64,000 nucleotides of DNA from Lutjanus erythropterus. Lineage: Eukaryota > Chordata > Actinopteri > Lutjaniformes > Lutjanidae. The DNA lies in NCBI GenBank assembly GCA_020091685.1, contig CM034602.1:1982936-2046935 (forward strand), read 5' to 3'. Below, in pieces: positions 11,601 through 23,769 of this stretch (within the stretch, counting starts at the first letter, position 1; each line of letters opens with the position of its first letter). A program made the translations under genes and the position numbers. Below the pieces are notes generated by a model, which searched no databases, was not told where the DNA came from, and was given only the letters and a program-made list of their open reading frames with translations.

Positions 11601-13336
11601 AATCTTTTCTTTTTTCCCTTTCAGAATTGATTGTCTTTGTGCAGACAGAAGAAACAGTTTGCTTGTTACTGCTTTCAGATACCTGTGCTGGTGGTACACT
11701 GGGGAATAATTGGCTTTTGGGTCCAATTCACCCCTCCTGAGAAATGTGGGGGTGTTCCAGATTCAAGGCTGATCTTAACAGATTATCTACTCAGATGATT
11801 TGAGGTTTACAGGCATAATCTTAATGTTACCCACTGCACTGGAGTCTCCCAGATTTCGAATCTTAAGTATCAAACATGTTTAATAATATTTAAAACCTGT
11901 AAATCTTATAGCATGAAAGAAACAGCCATGGAGTATTAAGCAAAAAAAACCCACACAATCACCATTGAGAGAGCAACTAAAGCTGCATGACAAAGGTTCC
12001 AGCTTATATATTAATATATACATATTTAACATAATGTAAGTATAGCAAGGTACAGGTGTTCAGAGCATTGGTAAATGTTCACTGAGATGTACATGTCTGA
12101 TGTTTACATGAGGGACTGCTCTGATTGGTGGAACTTGTGGGAACCTACAGTGATTTGTCAAATTTGTGGAAAAAAATTTGTTAGTACAGAATTCACAAGG
12201 ATTAGTTGAATTGTTGTGATCGCGACATTGCAACTTCTGCTGAAAAAGTTGTTCATGCTATAATTCTAGTACCAAAAAGTTTAATTCGGATTTGTAATGT
12301 TATTAATTTATATAATAAATTTTTCCCCTGTACCTCTAGAACTCACAGTAAAATAGCTTCATTATTGTGATGAACTTACTGCGGTGAGGAAGGTGAGGGC
12401 TTCGTCTCGGTAGCCCAGCCTCATGTACACGTAGGTGGGGAGGTCGTACTCTCTGGAGGTCAGCGAGGCAACGCGTAGCGATTCTCTGATTCTGTGCTGG
12501 GAGAAGTGCAGGTTGCTGATGCTGTTGGTGTGACTTTTCCTGATTGCCACAGAGGGGAAGAGCGCCGTGCTGCTGTTCCACAGCCACAGCAGCTCGTCGT
12601 TCCTCATCCTCTCCAGCAGGGGGCAGAAGCCCGTGTAGTTCTGCTCGTGAAGGTTGTAGTTGTGGCAGTCAGGGTAGAGGTAGAAACCCCACAGGGTGTT
12701 GGGGCGAAGGCGTATCCCCAGCTGGATAGTCCTCTGCATGAACGCTTTAGCGCTCTTCTCGAACCGCCTGCGTGCCAGCTCCTCCACCTGCGCCTCCGTC
12801 ACATTCATATACGCCTTGGCGGTCAGCTCCCTCGACTTGCGCCGGTAGATGTCTTTCTTGTGCCAGTTGCGGCTCCACTGAGGCCGCCAGAACTCCCAGT
12901 CGATAACGGCGAGGCCACGGAAGTCCTCTGCAGGGATGAAGTGGTTGATGTCCTGGTACGCCTTGAACAGGTGCAGGTCCAGGCTGCAGTTCTGTGGCAC
13001 GCCGCCGTGCACGGCGACACCCTGTGGCGTGTAGTGGGGGTAGTAGCCCAGCCGGTTGGCGTAGAAGATGGTGACATTCTGGCCCGTCCAATCAGCACGC
13101 GGGCTGCCATGGATGTGGAAAAGGCGGTCGATGTTGGTGGTGACGTTGTACTTGATGGTGCACATGTCCAGCGGGGCGTTCCAGGCAGCGATGAACGGCT
13201 TCCGGCCAATCAGAGGCAGTTTGGCGGGTTTCTGACCAAAGGCGGCGTGGAAGAGCAGGAACAGCCAGGAGCAGATGAGGGTGACAGGTACGATGTGGTG
13301 GGAGGAGGATGTCCCGCCCACTGGCCCTCCAGGCAT
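8180..13336 (-). CDS. hyal4: Hyaluronidase-4 (GH56), complete gene, 3 coding exons
   Basis: Coding exons run 13336-12380, 9967-9878 and 8680-8180, all joined in phase 0, giving 515 aa. Donors are GTAAGT and GTGGGT; both acceptors end CAG. Seen: signal peptide about 1-34, a family 56 TIM barrel about 38-345, the catalytic DWEFW motif at 146-150 (D146, E148), Y219 in the FYLYPDC motif, W340, cysteine pairs expected at C59-C352 and C224-C238, an EGF-like module with C377, C382, C388, C436, C438 and C447, several NxT/S sites (for example N64, N87, N178, N233, N254, N369), an acidic charged linker 452-487 and a leucine-rich tail 496-511 suggesting a GPI signal. Motifs GYRDE and [10 protein letters not shown] match HYAL4 more closely than other paralogues. 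HYAL4 is known as a surface glycosidase acting mainly on chondroitin sulphate; whether this fish enzyme shares that is inferred. I saw no canonical poly(A) hexamer within about 800 nt downstream. Confidence 0.93.
8849..9362. mobile_element. Complete teleost MITE with about 57-bp inverted ends, in hyal4 intron 2
   Basis: The left end TTAAAGGGATAGTTCACCC and the reverse complement of the right end agree over about 57 bp with a few mismatches. TTAA stands at both outer edges and could be the target duplication or part of the ends. The 514-bp body has no transposase frame, so the element is non-autonomous. This end sequence is very common in fish genomes; I do not assign a superfamily. Confidence 0.88.
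9878..9967 (-). CDS. hyal4: hyal4 coding exon 2 (residues 320-349)
   Basis: 90-nt exon with acceptor CTGCAG and donor GTGGGT, phase 0 at both ends. It encodes 30 residues including [11 protein letters not shown] and the conserved tryptophan W340 of the substrate groove. The paralogue has a middle exon of identical length and phase. Confidence 0.93.
10570..10862 (+). mobile_element. LINE or SINE 3' tail in hyal4 intron 1
   Basis: AT-rich stretch ending TGTATAATGACAATTAAAACTGAATCTTG, a common 3' tail of fish non-LTR elements. No coding part is recognisable. Confidence 0.55.
11018..11032 (+). promoter_or_regulatory. CTCF-like motif in hyal4 intron 1
   Basis: CCACTAGATGGCAGC fits the CTCF core at every position, plus-strand orientation. 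Confidence 0.4.
12060..12285. repeat. Second fragment of the GATTTGTCAAATTTGTGG repeat, in hyal4 intron 1
   Basis: Shares an ordered series of blocks with 30390-30545: GGAACTTGTGGGAACCTACA, TTTGTCAAATTTG, CAGAATTCACAAGGATTAG. Direct comparison within the window supports a common origin. Confidence 0.6.
12380..13336 (-). CDS. hyal4: hyal4 coding exon 1 (residues 1-319)
   Basis: 957 nt, ending in phase 0 at a GTAAGT donor (12379-12374). It encodes the signal peptide and most of the catalytic barrel, including DWEFW. The exon is much richer in GC than its surroundings, which also opens long but meaningless frames on the opposite strand. The ATG at 13336 is chosen because a signal peptide follows and the reading frame matches the family. 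A splice acceptor lies 33 nt upstream. Confidence 0.95.
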
Positions 13337-13369
13337 CCTCGGGTTCAGAGGGAGCAGCTGTCAATCATC
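13337..13369 (-). promoter_or_regulatory. hyal4: hyal4 5' leader segment: leader intron acceptor and 7-residue uORF
   Basis: Read on the minus strand, a long pyrimidine tract ends in TCATCAG at 13370, a strong 3' splice site, so the exon starts at 13369 and an upstream untranslated exon must exist. The 33-nt leader piece holds a complete ATG-to-TGA reading frame of 7 codons plus stop (13368-13345), which ends 8 nt before the main ATG. Seen directly; use in translation is inferred. Confidence 0.65.
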
Positions 13370-16300
13370 CTGATGACAAAGAGGGGAAAAAACAGAAATA
13401 TTGATTATTTTTCCAACTTTTTATAGCTTTGCCACAGTTGTAGTTTTTTGTTTTGTTGTCTTAATTCTGTGGCTTCTCCTTCTGCATGTCTGTAATCTGT
13501 TGAACTGTGGGTAGCACTTGTGACACGCACAGCGTCAGGATTAGGGTTGAGTTTGGCGTACTTTTAAGGCTGGAATAGGGTCGTCTATTCATGCTGATAA
13601 AGCTGTTGCAGATAGGGATTGAGTAGCAGTCATGATTACATGTAAGGATGTGATGTAAACATGACAGTTTTTACTGTAGAGCAAGAATAAGGTATCAACA
13701 TCAAGGTGCATTTGAACAATCTATTTATGTCAACCATTATCGAATCAATGGGACAAATTGTAGAGCTGCACTCTGATAGTTGACTAAACCAGTGACAAGA
13801 GGTCACCGATGCACAGCTGCTGCCTGCTGAAGCTGCCATTAATTAGTGAGCTCAGTTAGAAGTCCTGTTAGACTGGGACACAGCTTCCAAAACTATGGTT
13901 CCTATGTTTTGATGACCATACAGGACTCTGAGTTCGGAGATGATGAAGACATGGCCGGTTCAGGTGGGGACAGGAAGTGTGAAGCAGTTGAGGAGCGAGT
14001 CAGTAACTTAGCGAGCAATTTTGCGAGTTTCCAGTTGGGAATTTCAACTGCAAAGCCCAATAATACTGTCTGTGGACATGTTGCTACATGCGACACAGTC
14101 AACTTGGGTGTAACATCATTCCCAGCTGCGACCTCTGAGGTTGAATGCACCATCAGTATGCATCATCCATTGTGTTGATAAGTCTGCGAGTGTTTGTTTT
14201 TGTGAGGTCTGAAGGTATTTATTTCCATGTTTTGAGACTTGTGTTTTCAAGTAAAGTGAGTTGCATGAGTATTTTACAGGTGTCTCGCTTCATTCCCCGA
14301 AAACATATAATTAAATAATTAAATCAATATCATAAACATGCAGAGACAACTGATGGCTTGAACTAATGACTACTAGTCGACTGGGAGCATCTTTAGTCTG
14401 GGGCAGCCTTAAAAATTCAATAAAATCTGCCCAAAATATTTACAAGAATCTGTTCATATTTTGCAGCATAAGGGGCAGTCATGAGGCTTAAAGCTCTTTT
14501 TAAAGACAATTATACGAGTGAACATAGATGAAATCTCAGAGGATGCTGGACATAAACCAAGTGACCCGACCCCGGGGTGAAGACACTCTGGCGTCATGTC
14601 TCCTGCAGAGATGCTGACAGACTGACAGAATAAGCAGTAGAGACACTAAACCCAAAGCCTTTAATGACAGTGTGAAATGTTTCAGCCCATCTGCAAAAGT
14701 CTCTTCAACTTCATTTGACCCTCTGACTGTTTTTATATTGTTCCCCTTCAATGAGTTTATGGAAGTCACAGCTGGATGAGCTCAACAGCTCCTCTGAATT
14801 TACCCCAAAAACTGGTCATCTGCAGCTTCTGTCGCATGAATACACGTCTGTTTAACTATTCTCTCTGTTTGTGAGTGTTTAAGTGTTTGACTTACTGCAT
14901 CGTAGCGGATCATGAAAGCTTTAGCATTTGCTTTTACATGTGATTTTATGGGCCAGTAGTTTTTCCATGTTTCCATGTTTAAGACTGAAGACATCTGGGA
15001 TGTATTCAGCAGACTGACATCCTGCAAAAACTTGTACTGTAAGAAACTAAATCCTCATTTATTTTCCAGCTGTTCAAATTCTGTAATTCCCTGGAGATCT
15101 CAATATTTTTAAGAGATCCATAGATATAATAGGCTACAACATGAAAGAAAGAATGAATCCAGGTCATGATTTTTGTAAAGAGACACTGCTGCTGAGTTTT
15201 AGGCGGTGTTAGCCTGGGGCTAACAGCGCTCTTGGCCTGAGGCTAAGTGCAAAGTGAAAAGCTCATTTGTCTGTTTGTGTGTGTAGATTTCTCCTGAAGT
15301 CAATAAAAGTTTAGGCACTCATATACGTCTGGTCTTGTGCTCATTGGCAGCTCAGTTCCCTGGCTGGAGAAACTTTAAACCAGTCAGAACTTTAGAAGCA
15401 TTTCATTTTCGTCTACTGACTGTTGCGGTGCTCAGAGACATAAATAGTTTTTGGCTCATTTCCATGTTACCCCAAGGTCAGAGGTCAGTCAGAGGAAGTC
15501 AGTTGACACCCAGGGACTGGAACGAGGACTCGAGCTGGACGGGCTGCTGCTGCTTTCCTGTCCGCACATCTAGTCCTCCTCTGACCAGAGATGAAGCCTC
15601 AGGCCATAATGACAGGCTTCCCTGCCAAATGTCTCAGTGTTTGCTGTGTCTCTGCGTCCCATATACAGCCGACTGAACCAAACATCGAGTCAGGGAGCAA
15701 ACAGAGACCAACAAGATACCTCAGTTCTGTACTTCTTTGTGTCACAAAGGTTTATTTATTATCCTATGAGCCATGTGCTCGTGTCTGAACACAGGTTGTG
15801 ACCTCACTTGTTTCCTTACTTCTTAAAGAGAGGGTTGGTAATGCTGTAGAAACAGTAAGCTAGATTTTTAAAGTATTTCACTGAAAAAATACCACCCCTC
15901 CCTTCAGGCCTCCATCCAAAGACTCTTCCCCCAAAACATGAGGACACACTTCCTGACTACTGCTGGAGGACAAGTCTCTGACAGTATCCAACAACCTCAT
16001 ATCTCACTTGTACTGAAGAAAACATCATTACATCATCATTAGACAACATTATCATAATGAACATAACCAACATGGTTAGTTAGCATGTTAGCATTGTGAA
16101 ATTTTGGCTGCACTTTCTCTGTCATTCCTGTGTGACTAGCTCGCTATAGCTTTAGCAATATATCGTATGATCGCAAGATGTTTATGTCATCATTTTGGCC
16201 TTCCTGATGAACCTTAAGTGACTTGTTTGCATTTTTCACATCACATACCTCCAATAGTGACCATCTGTTCAGGGTTTCATGAGTTCAAGTTCTCCTCTCA

Positions 16301-17524
16301 CAATACGCACCAGTGTTTTGATGTTACAATTATTCTTTATAAGAATGATCTTAAATTGCAGAGCATTTAACTATTTTTAAAAGGTAACATGGCCAGTTTG
16401 TTTTCAGTTGCCTAGTAACAGTTTCATCACAACGTTTCAACAAAGATCACACTGTTTTACACATCCCATGTTTGAAAATAAGACCTATTCTTTAAAAGTC
16501 CTATAAAGCATAGTAATTTTGTTCTTGTAATTTTACTGGTGTCTTTTTTTTCGGTTATCTGAGTTATGTCGGTTTGGAATCAAAGTCTTTTCCTTTCTTT
16601 GTGTTCCTGCCAGTCTTTCTCTGTAAGTTTGGAAATAATTTGGCTGCTGCACTCAGTGAAAACAGATCATTTTTCAAAGCCGACAGTACTGCAGCGTTAC
16701 AGTAAATGGATGTACGGCCGGATAATGGCTCCCAGTTTGAGCAGAAACCACTTCAATTCAAAGGCTGGCAGAAAACAGAGCAGATGTGATTTGATGACAG
16801 GAATGTGTCTGATGTTTCTCTTTGTAGATTTTCTGTTCCTGATTGGACAACATCAAGGTGTGACAGATCTCATCAGACATCTCATCATTTATGGAAGCAC
16901 CTCTCATCATTCGACACCAGGTTAGTACACATGGGTTGTGCATTGCTGTCGAGCTTTCCGCTGTAAATTGTTGGTTCATTCAAGCGTGAAATTATCAAAC
17001 AGGTATCTGAAAGATCTTGAAAAGAGTGACTGCAAAGAATGTTCGCAGCCTACGTCAGAGTTATCTCCATCAGCAAGACGTGAAGACACTGATAGTATCG
17101 AGCCACAGGTGCTTGTGTGTTGGTATCTGCCTTTCTTTGTGAGCTCGCTTGTCATTGTCTTCCAAAACAACATATATGACCGGTGTGTCTGTCTACACCA
17201 GATGCATTCCACATTGTTCAGTCTTGCCGATGTCTGTTCACAGAACAAATGCACTTTAGATTTCATCGCATATTTAAAGTTGTTATGTCCAGAATTGTAT
17301 GTGTTCTTGTTCTGTCATGGTTCTTCATGTAAAGAGTGACTAAAGCCTGTGTAGACAGCCGTACTGATTGCAATGGCAGCATATCTGTTCCACATGAGAA
17401 GGATGACGCAGCTGAAATGCAGCCTGTTAGCTGCTGCACACACTTGGCTGCATTTCAGTGATGAAATGAAATGGATCAGTTCAATCTGTCTGCACCTGCC
17501 TTTCTAAAGAGGATGTTCATAACC

Positions 17525-17610
17525 ACAAGCGGGGCTGCAACTAACTATTATTTTCATTATTGTTTAATCCTCAGAGGAATGTTAGATTAAAACACCTATC
17601 CCAGGCGTAC
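17525..17610 (+). repeat. GGGGCTGCAACTAACTATTATTTTC repeat end
   Basis: Typical end of a common fish MITE (GGGCTGCAACTAAC(G/T)ATTATTTT). A diverged relative lies at 18060-18210. Confidence 0.55.
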
Positions 17611-20469
17611 CCAAAGTTGTTTTTCAACTCCATGGTTGGAGTACATGCATAGTTTTTAATGTCTTCAATGAGGTGATGCTCATTGAGTATTATAAGTTGG
17701 AGTACACTGAAGTGGTGAGTTTTCAGTAATAATAAGTGGAGTTAAAGAGAGGCTTCAAAAGGGAGTTGCTTGAATTTCATAATTGTTATTTGGTGGTTTT
17801 GATTGTACCTGCAGTTGTGATGGTATCTTGAAAAGAATTGCATCAATCAAAACACAATGATCTTGGCCTTCCAAAGATATGTGACATGAGTATACACTGG
17901 TAGATGTAGCAGTTGTGTAATTAACTCTGGATGAGGAGAAAGAAGTTACATCTTGTCAATAAAATGTGAGGAAATCCTGGAAAATGCCCTTGATTTTCCA
18001 AACTGTAAAAAGTAACATCTGGATATAGTTTGATTATTCAGTTAAAAGTCCAAAACTCAAGTAGGACTGAAGCAATTACTGCATTGTCAAAATAGTCGTC
18101 GATTCATTTTTCATCTATAGCTATAACCGCAAGAAGTTTCTTGTCAGGAAAGCTGAGGTCATCAAACAAACGGAAAATGCTATGTGAATTTCAGGTGAGG
18201 CCAGTCTCCTCATGGGAATTATAGGAGTCTGAGTTTGTTTGATTATCAGAAACATGCAAAAAAAACTGCCATGTGACCTGGTGGTCACACCTGAGAGGCT
18301 AAACTGGGCTGAACCTTCATGTGCCCCAGTCCATGATTCTTATCATGATAGAAGGCAGTGGGAGCAGCCTCAAATTAAATGTATTTGAGCTCATATTTAA
18401 AGTTTGGCTTTGTGTCAAAGTGAATTATTTATCCAGAAGAGTTTGGAGCCACAGGCTGGTCTGGCATCGATTAAGATAAGACTTTGTTGACGTCTGTGGT
18501 TCTTGTGGAGTGGCTACACTCATTCAACAGAAACAAGAAAGACCGACTGTCTAAGTCTCAGTGTCTCTGTTGGAAAATTGGGGTAAAATTTGAGCCACAT
18601 TTGCCAGAGTCTGAAGTTTAGATGGTTCTTTAGCCTCTTAGCTGTGTTCCTGAACCAGATGACAAAGGCCAAAGGTCAAGAGGAAGCTACAAGGCAGGAT
18701 TGTGGGCACACCACCTTGCAGGCCTCTGTAACTCTGCACAGCTTATATCACATCAGATCATCATGTCTTATCAGTGTGTTCACACGAGGAATGAAGGAAA
18801 GCCAGCTTTTATCTTTCGTGTAGGGCTCAGTCTGCAGCCGTACCACCTCGACAACTTCAGCAACCTCAGGAGCTCATTTCACTTTGGAACAGGAATGAAT
18901 TTCATGCCCAAAGAAAACATTATGAACTCGGGAGTAAATGGAGCTGACAGTTTGATGGAGGTATTTCTAGGAAAGAGGATGGAATGACAAGAACACTCTC
19001 TGAGCACATTCGGAGGTGCCAGGAGAGGAAGAAGCATGTTCTCGGTTTGATGTTTGGGAATCGAGCCGAACCCCTGATGGAGGGCCTGAGGAGCGGGAGC
19101 CAGATTAACAGAATCCCTCACATATGCCATCTGTCATGTAAATATGTTCCAGCACCAACCTGATGTCACCAAGTCACGTTACTGCTCAGTCTCAATCTGA
19201 TTCTTCCTGCATAAATGCTTTAAACACCATGAACTGGACATTACATGTTGCTGTACAGCACTTTAACATAACTGTAGACCGGTATCTACAAATCATAGAT
19301 AGATACATAATGTTCAAGTCTCTGTAAGTCGATCTGTGTAATTAACCGGAAAGGATTCCTGGGGAAAAGGAACAAAATCCACAATAGCCTTCTAATATAT
19401 AAAATGACATAATATAAACTTTTGAAATTGATCCCACACCGGTGAAATTCACATCTTACAGCAGCTCAAAGAGTACAGGTAGAAAAAGAGGTGAGTGGTC
19501 ATAGAATATTTACAAAATGAAGGTTTATATAAATGATAAAGTAGTAAATTTGTCAAAGTATACACTAGACTTTGTACACTATGTACGCCTTTTGACTTAT
19601 ACAGATATATGGAGATGTTTGGATATAAGGACAGATATATGGGTAAATAAGGATAACTGTGCAGGATAATAGCTTTATAATTACAAGAAAAATAATGCAA
19701 ATAGTTTTCCCTTGTAAAGGCTGATTATACAGAAAAAACTGACTGGATTGCACAGAATACCAGCAGCAGAAATTTCACTGTGATGATTTACAGTTTGAAA
19801 AAAAAAAAAAAAAGAAACACACAGAAGATGATTTAACGGTAGAAAATTTAAATAGACAGTAAATTGCACAAGGTCATTGCACATGAGATGTGAAGACTTA
19901 ACAGTATGTATAAACAGAGTATGTGAGGATATAGGATAGGATAAATAATACTGTAAGTTGTCTCAGAGAAATGTAGAGTTGTATGCCGTCTCTTTGCTTT
20001 ATCTAACCTGTGATGGGAGACTTTGGCCAGTCACAGGTCTGTTTAGAGAGAGAGGCTGTTCCTATTGGCTCTACAAATGCAGATATGCACGCACATCCCT
20101 TCAAATGGTGAAAGTCTCATCCATTGGTAGAAAATCCTGTAGACCATTGCTTTTCAAGACCCGTCTTTCACTTCCATACTGATGTTATCATCTAGATTTT
20201 AAGTAAATATCAAACATGTTTGAGGAGAATCTGGTCCAGTCAGCCAGACTGTCTGCACCATTTGCAACTCATCAGATTGGATTTGTGTGTCCAGACACCA
20301 CCAACCATTCTGCAGGAGTTGCTGTGATGATGTCGTAGGCGTCAGTAACTAGGTATGTTGGAGACGATCATGAGAATTCCAGCTTCAGAGTCCCCCTCCC
20401 CCCCGAAATGTACGAGCAGACAGTTTATTTCCCTCGTCTGTCCAACGATGAGATTCTGCTCAACTGCTG

Positions 20470-20760
20470 TGATTCACTTCCATCACTCTGGATTTGATTG
20501 TGTGTCATTGCCAATGACGCAAAAGTCACTCTGAAATCAGATCTGAGCGGCCAGAGCATCTGGACTGACATCTGTAGAAATCTGATTGGAATCGCTTTTC
20601 AAACCAACTCCAAATGTGACTTGGAGTTCATGTTTTTTTTAATGTTTTTTCTTGCTGTTCAGACTTTAAAAACAATCTGAATATGCCAAATCTGGGCTGA
20701 CACAAGAGCTGCTAATGTTTAAAAAAAATGTGATTTTTGTAGTGTAGATGCAGCCTGAGG
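20470..20760 (+). repeat. Interspersed repeat with AGATCTGAGCGGCCAGAGC
   Basis: AAATCAGATCTGAGCGGCCA, AAACCAACTCCAAATGTGAC and GTAGATGCAGCCTGAGG are familiar blocks of a dispersed fish repeat. Only one copy is in the window, so this rests on recognition. Confidence 0.45.
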
Positions 20761-22599
20761 AAAAAGCTGAGTCAGATAACCGCTGTCAGACATGGTGATT
20801 TGCTGCAGCTTATCATCTTCATTCAGTAAAAACAGTGTGTCTGAGCAGCGTGTAACTGTACAGAAAGAGCCTTCTCTTCAGCCTAATGACCGTGCATTTA
20901 AGAGTTTACTCAACTGATTCCTTCATGCAGAGGCGGCCACATGATGTTTCAACTGAAAATGAATCATTAAAATCCAAACTGGACTGTAGCTCATCCCCTT
21001 CATCATCCCTCCAAACCCTCAGTAACATGATTCTGCATCAGTGTTTTCCACAATCACAGGAAGCTGGTTGGACCATAGTAACCAGAGCAAAGAGAACCAC
21101 TTTAACAAATATTCCTAACTGTGGTTGTGATTCATGTTCCTCACACGAGAGCCTGAAAACAAAAGCTGGAGAACAGGAACCACTAAGGCTGAAATATTTC
21201 CACTCTGCAGCAGAGCCAGAGCCAATCACAGCGCCTGCCTGGTGAGCGCCGAGGCTCCACCATCGCCCTGCCAGGACGATTGGTGAGTTTGGGTTTGGGG
21301 TGGATTTGTCAGATGGGGAAAACAGATGGATGACCTCAGAGGAGGACAGAAGACAGAGCTGATGGAGATGAAAATAATGAAAGGGAGGCAGAAAAGAAAA
21401 AGGAGGAGCTTCTTGACTGCTTTTGTTTGTTTGTTCATTGGTTTGAGGATGGAGGAGTCATGTGATATCAGTGCAATCTGTCTATCAACAAGGAAAGGTG
21501 GAGGAAGTTATTTTTAATCAGCATGATTGTAGTGTTTTCAGGCATATTTTTATATTCTTTTTATCTAAGTAAGTCTCAAGGAGAATTTGAGCTATGAATA
21601 CTGCTGCTCCAGTCATGCTGGACTTTTGAGGCAGATTCCAATATCAATATTTGAGAGTTAAAGGTATAACCTGCAGGTTTTTCACAAAGAAAAGCACAAA
21701 TAGACTCATAAATTTATTTATTATATTAACACAAATATTTTTGAGTACAGTTATGGTTACCAGTTACTTTGATTTCACACTCAAAACATGATGATTAACT
21801 TGTGAGATATTATGTATTATTATAAATTAAAGGCCATGCATACACACAGGTGTTTCTGATGGCTGGTCAGACCAAGTCAGACTGAAGTTGTTCTTCTACT
21901 TTTAGAATTCTGATTTCAGGACTTTAACTTGTAACAGAATATTTAAAGAAATCTTGTATTTCTTCCACTCTCCCATCTCTACCATAGATCTATCCTTTGT
22001 GATAGTATAATCATGTTGGATGTATGTATTTAGATTTTTTTGATCTAATCAATCAATTAATCAATCAATTATTTAGCATTGTAGGGGGCATGTACAAGTG
22101 ATATACATCATCTGACAGCAGAGAACCTTAAGATTCATTTGTCATGCAGCTCAGCAGTGTTTTTCTAATTAATTTCTAATTAAAATGTAAGCATTTTTTA
22201 CCACTCGAGAATCAATGATATGATCAAAAATCCCTCCAAAATACCAAAGTAAGACACCAAGACCTTGAGGAACACCATTAAGAATTCATGCTCTGGTTTG
22301 GTCCCTAAAACTTTTGACATTTGGAGATTTGTTTTTGCACGACAAGCACCTCTACTCTGGAGATTCCCCAGAAACCCACTTAAAACCATATATATGGGAA
22401 TACCCCACGCCTCTAGTTTGTGGTTGTGAAGTTTCATGAGGCTGTGATTATCCCAGAGGTCACAATAGGTCATTATATACTGTACAGTTTCAAAAAGTGG
22501 TCAGTGAAACTTTGAAATGGTTTCTGTGAGCACAAACAATTTGTGCCATTCCAACATAGTTTAGGGTCCCCGGTGTGCAGGAATATTTAGCTACCATTT

Positions 22600-22860
22600 T
22601 TCAGAATACGTGAGAATTATATGCTGCATGTAAAAAAACTGAATGTTTTTGCCCCAAACTGCATGGGATTATCGTAAAGTGCACATGCATGTAAAGAGAA
22701 ACTCCTGGGTGCTCATAGATCCCATTTTCATTCAGATATCCTGTGGTGAGATGTGCCCCTTTGAACGTGATTAAAACTTAACCAAACTCTGCCCCCCTCC
22801 CCAACAAGCTAGAGAAAGTCGCACTGAGGCATGTCTCATGTCATCTACTGTCATATGAAA
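22600..22860 (+). repeat. Interspersed repeat with TTCATTCAGATATCCTGTGG
   Basis: Blocks CATTTTCATTCAGATATCC and GATGTGCCCCTTTGAA are recognised from other fish sequence. There is no second copy here to compare. Confidence 0.4.
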
Positions 22861-23769
22861 CCTGTATCTTCACCTTAGCTTTAAAACTGAGACCACTGCA
22901 TCCTCTGAAAGACAGTAATGTCAGTCGAGGATGCAGGGATCCCAGCTGAGTTTACGAACCATAAAGGATCTGAGTACTTTTTCCATCAAAGACTGATATT
23001 TACAATGAAAAACATGACTGAGTGTGAGTAACATAATGTACATATGTTTTAACAATTTCTGACAATCAATGTGATGATTTGAAGGAATTCATTCACAAAA
23101 CTTTCCTTGTTTTCTAAAATAAAACAAGTATTTTGATTTTCAAAAAAAAAAAATCAGGTTTTATAATGTTTCCTGTGCTGCTGTACCGTGAAGTTTCGTC
23201 ATCGGAGTCAATAAAGTGCAATGGAATCGTTACATTACAATGTTTATGTGTGATGATCGACTACAAAACCTGACATGCAACTCTCCATATCAATATATCT
23301 TAAGATATCAATTTCTAACAAAATCTCTTTATTGTAAGAAGTTCTTCTGGTTACCCGTCAGTGAAACACCTGAAGGCAGAGCATCACTCAGATTAACTGC
23401 AGAGCTCAGTCCTGAAATCTTGTCAACTCATCACGACTCGCAGCTTCATCTTCTGATCTTTAACACGTTAACCCTCCGTCTCTCCGAGGAGAAGCAGACT
23501 GAAAAACAACATGCTCTCATAAACAGAGAGGAGCTTTTTATAGCCAGTTCAAAAACTGTGACCTCCCGTGTTGTGACTATTTACTGTAAGTTGTTATGAG
23601 TCAGAGCATCTGCTAAATGACTGAAACTCCACCTAAATGAGACCTTTAACGTCTCCATTACAGCTGATGTGCAGCTTCAGAACATAAAGTTAAAAACGTC
23701 TTTAAAAAAAGTCCTGCTGTGTGTATGATTCCAAACTTTATCCACTGCGAGGGTATTGTTCACGGTCAG

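Noticed and set aside
12494..13426. 310-codon plus-strand frame opposite hyal4 exon 1
   Set aside because: It is the antisense shadow of a GC-rich coding exon. The sense strand has catalytic motifs, splice sites and a paralogue, and the antisense product has no recognisable features.
15207..15225. TGTTAGCC-TGG-GGCTAACA hairpin
   Set aside because: A perfect 8-bp dyad, but single and short, with no adjacent motif; expected by chance in 64 kb of DNA rich in GCTAA-type repeats.
16566..17339. Pair of plus-strand frames of 119 and 133 codons
   Set aside because: No similarity to a known family, no good splice sites joining them, and composition like the AT-rich background.
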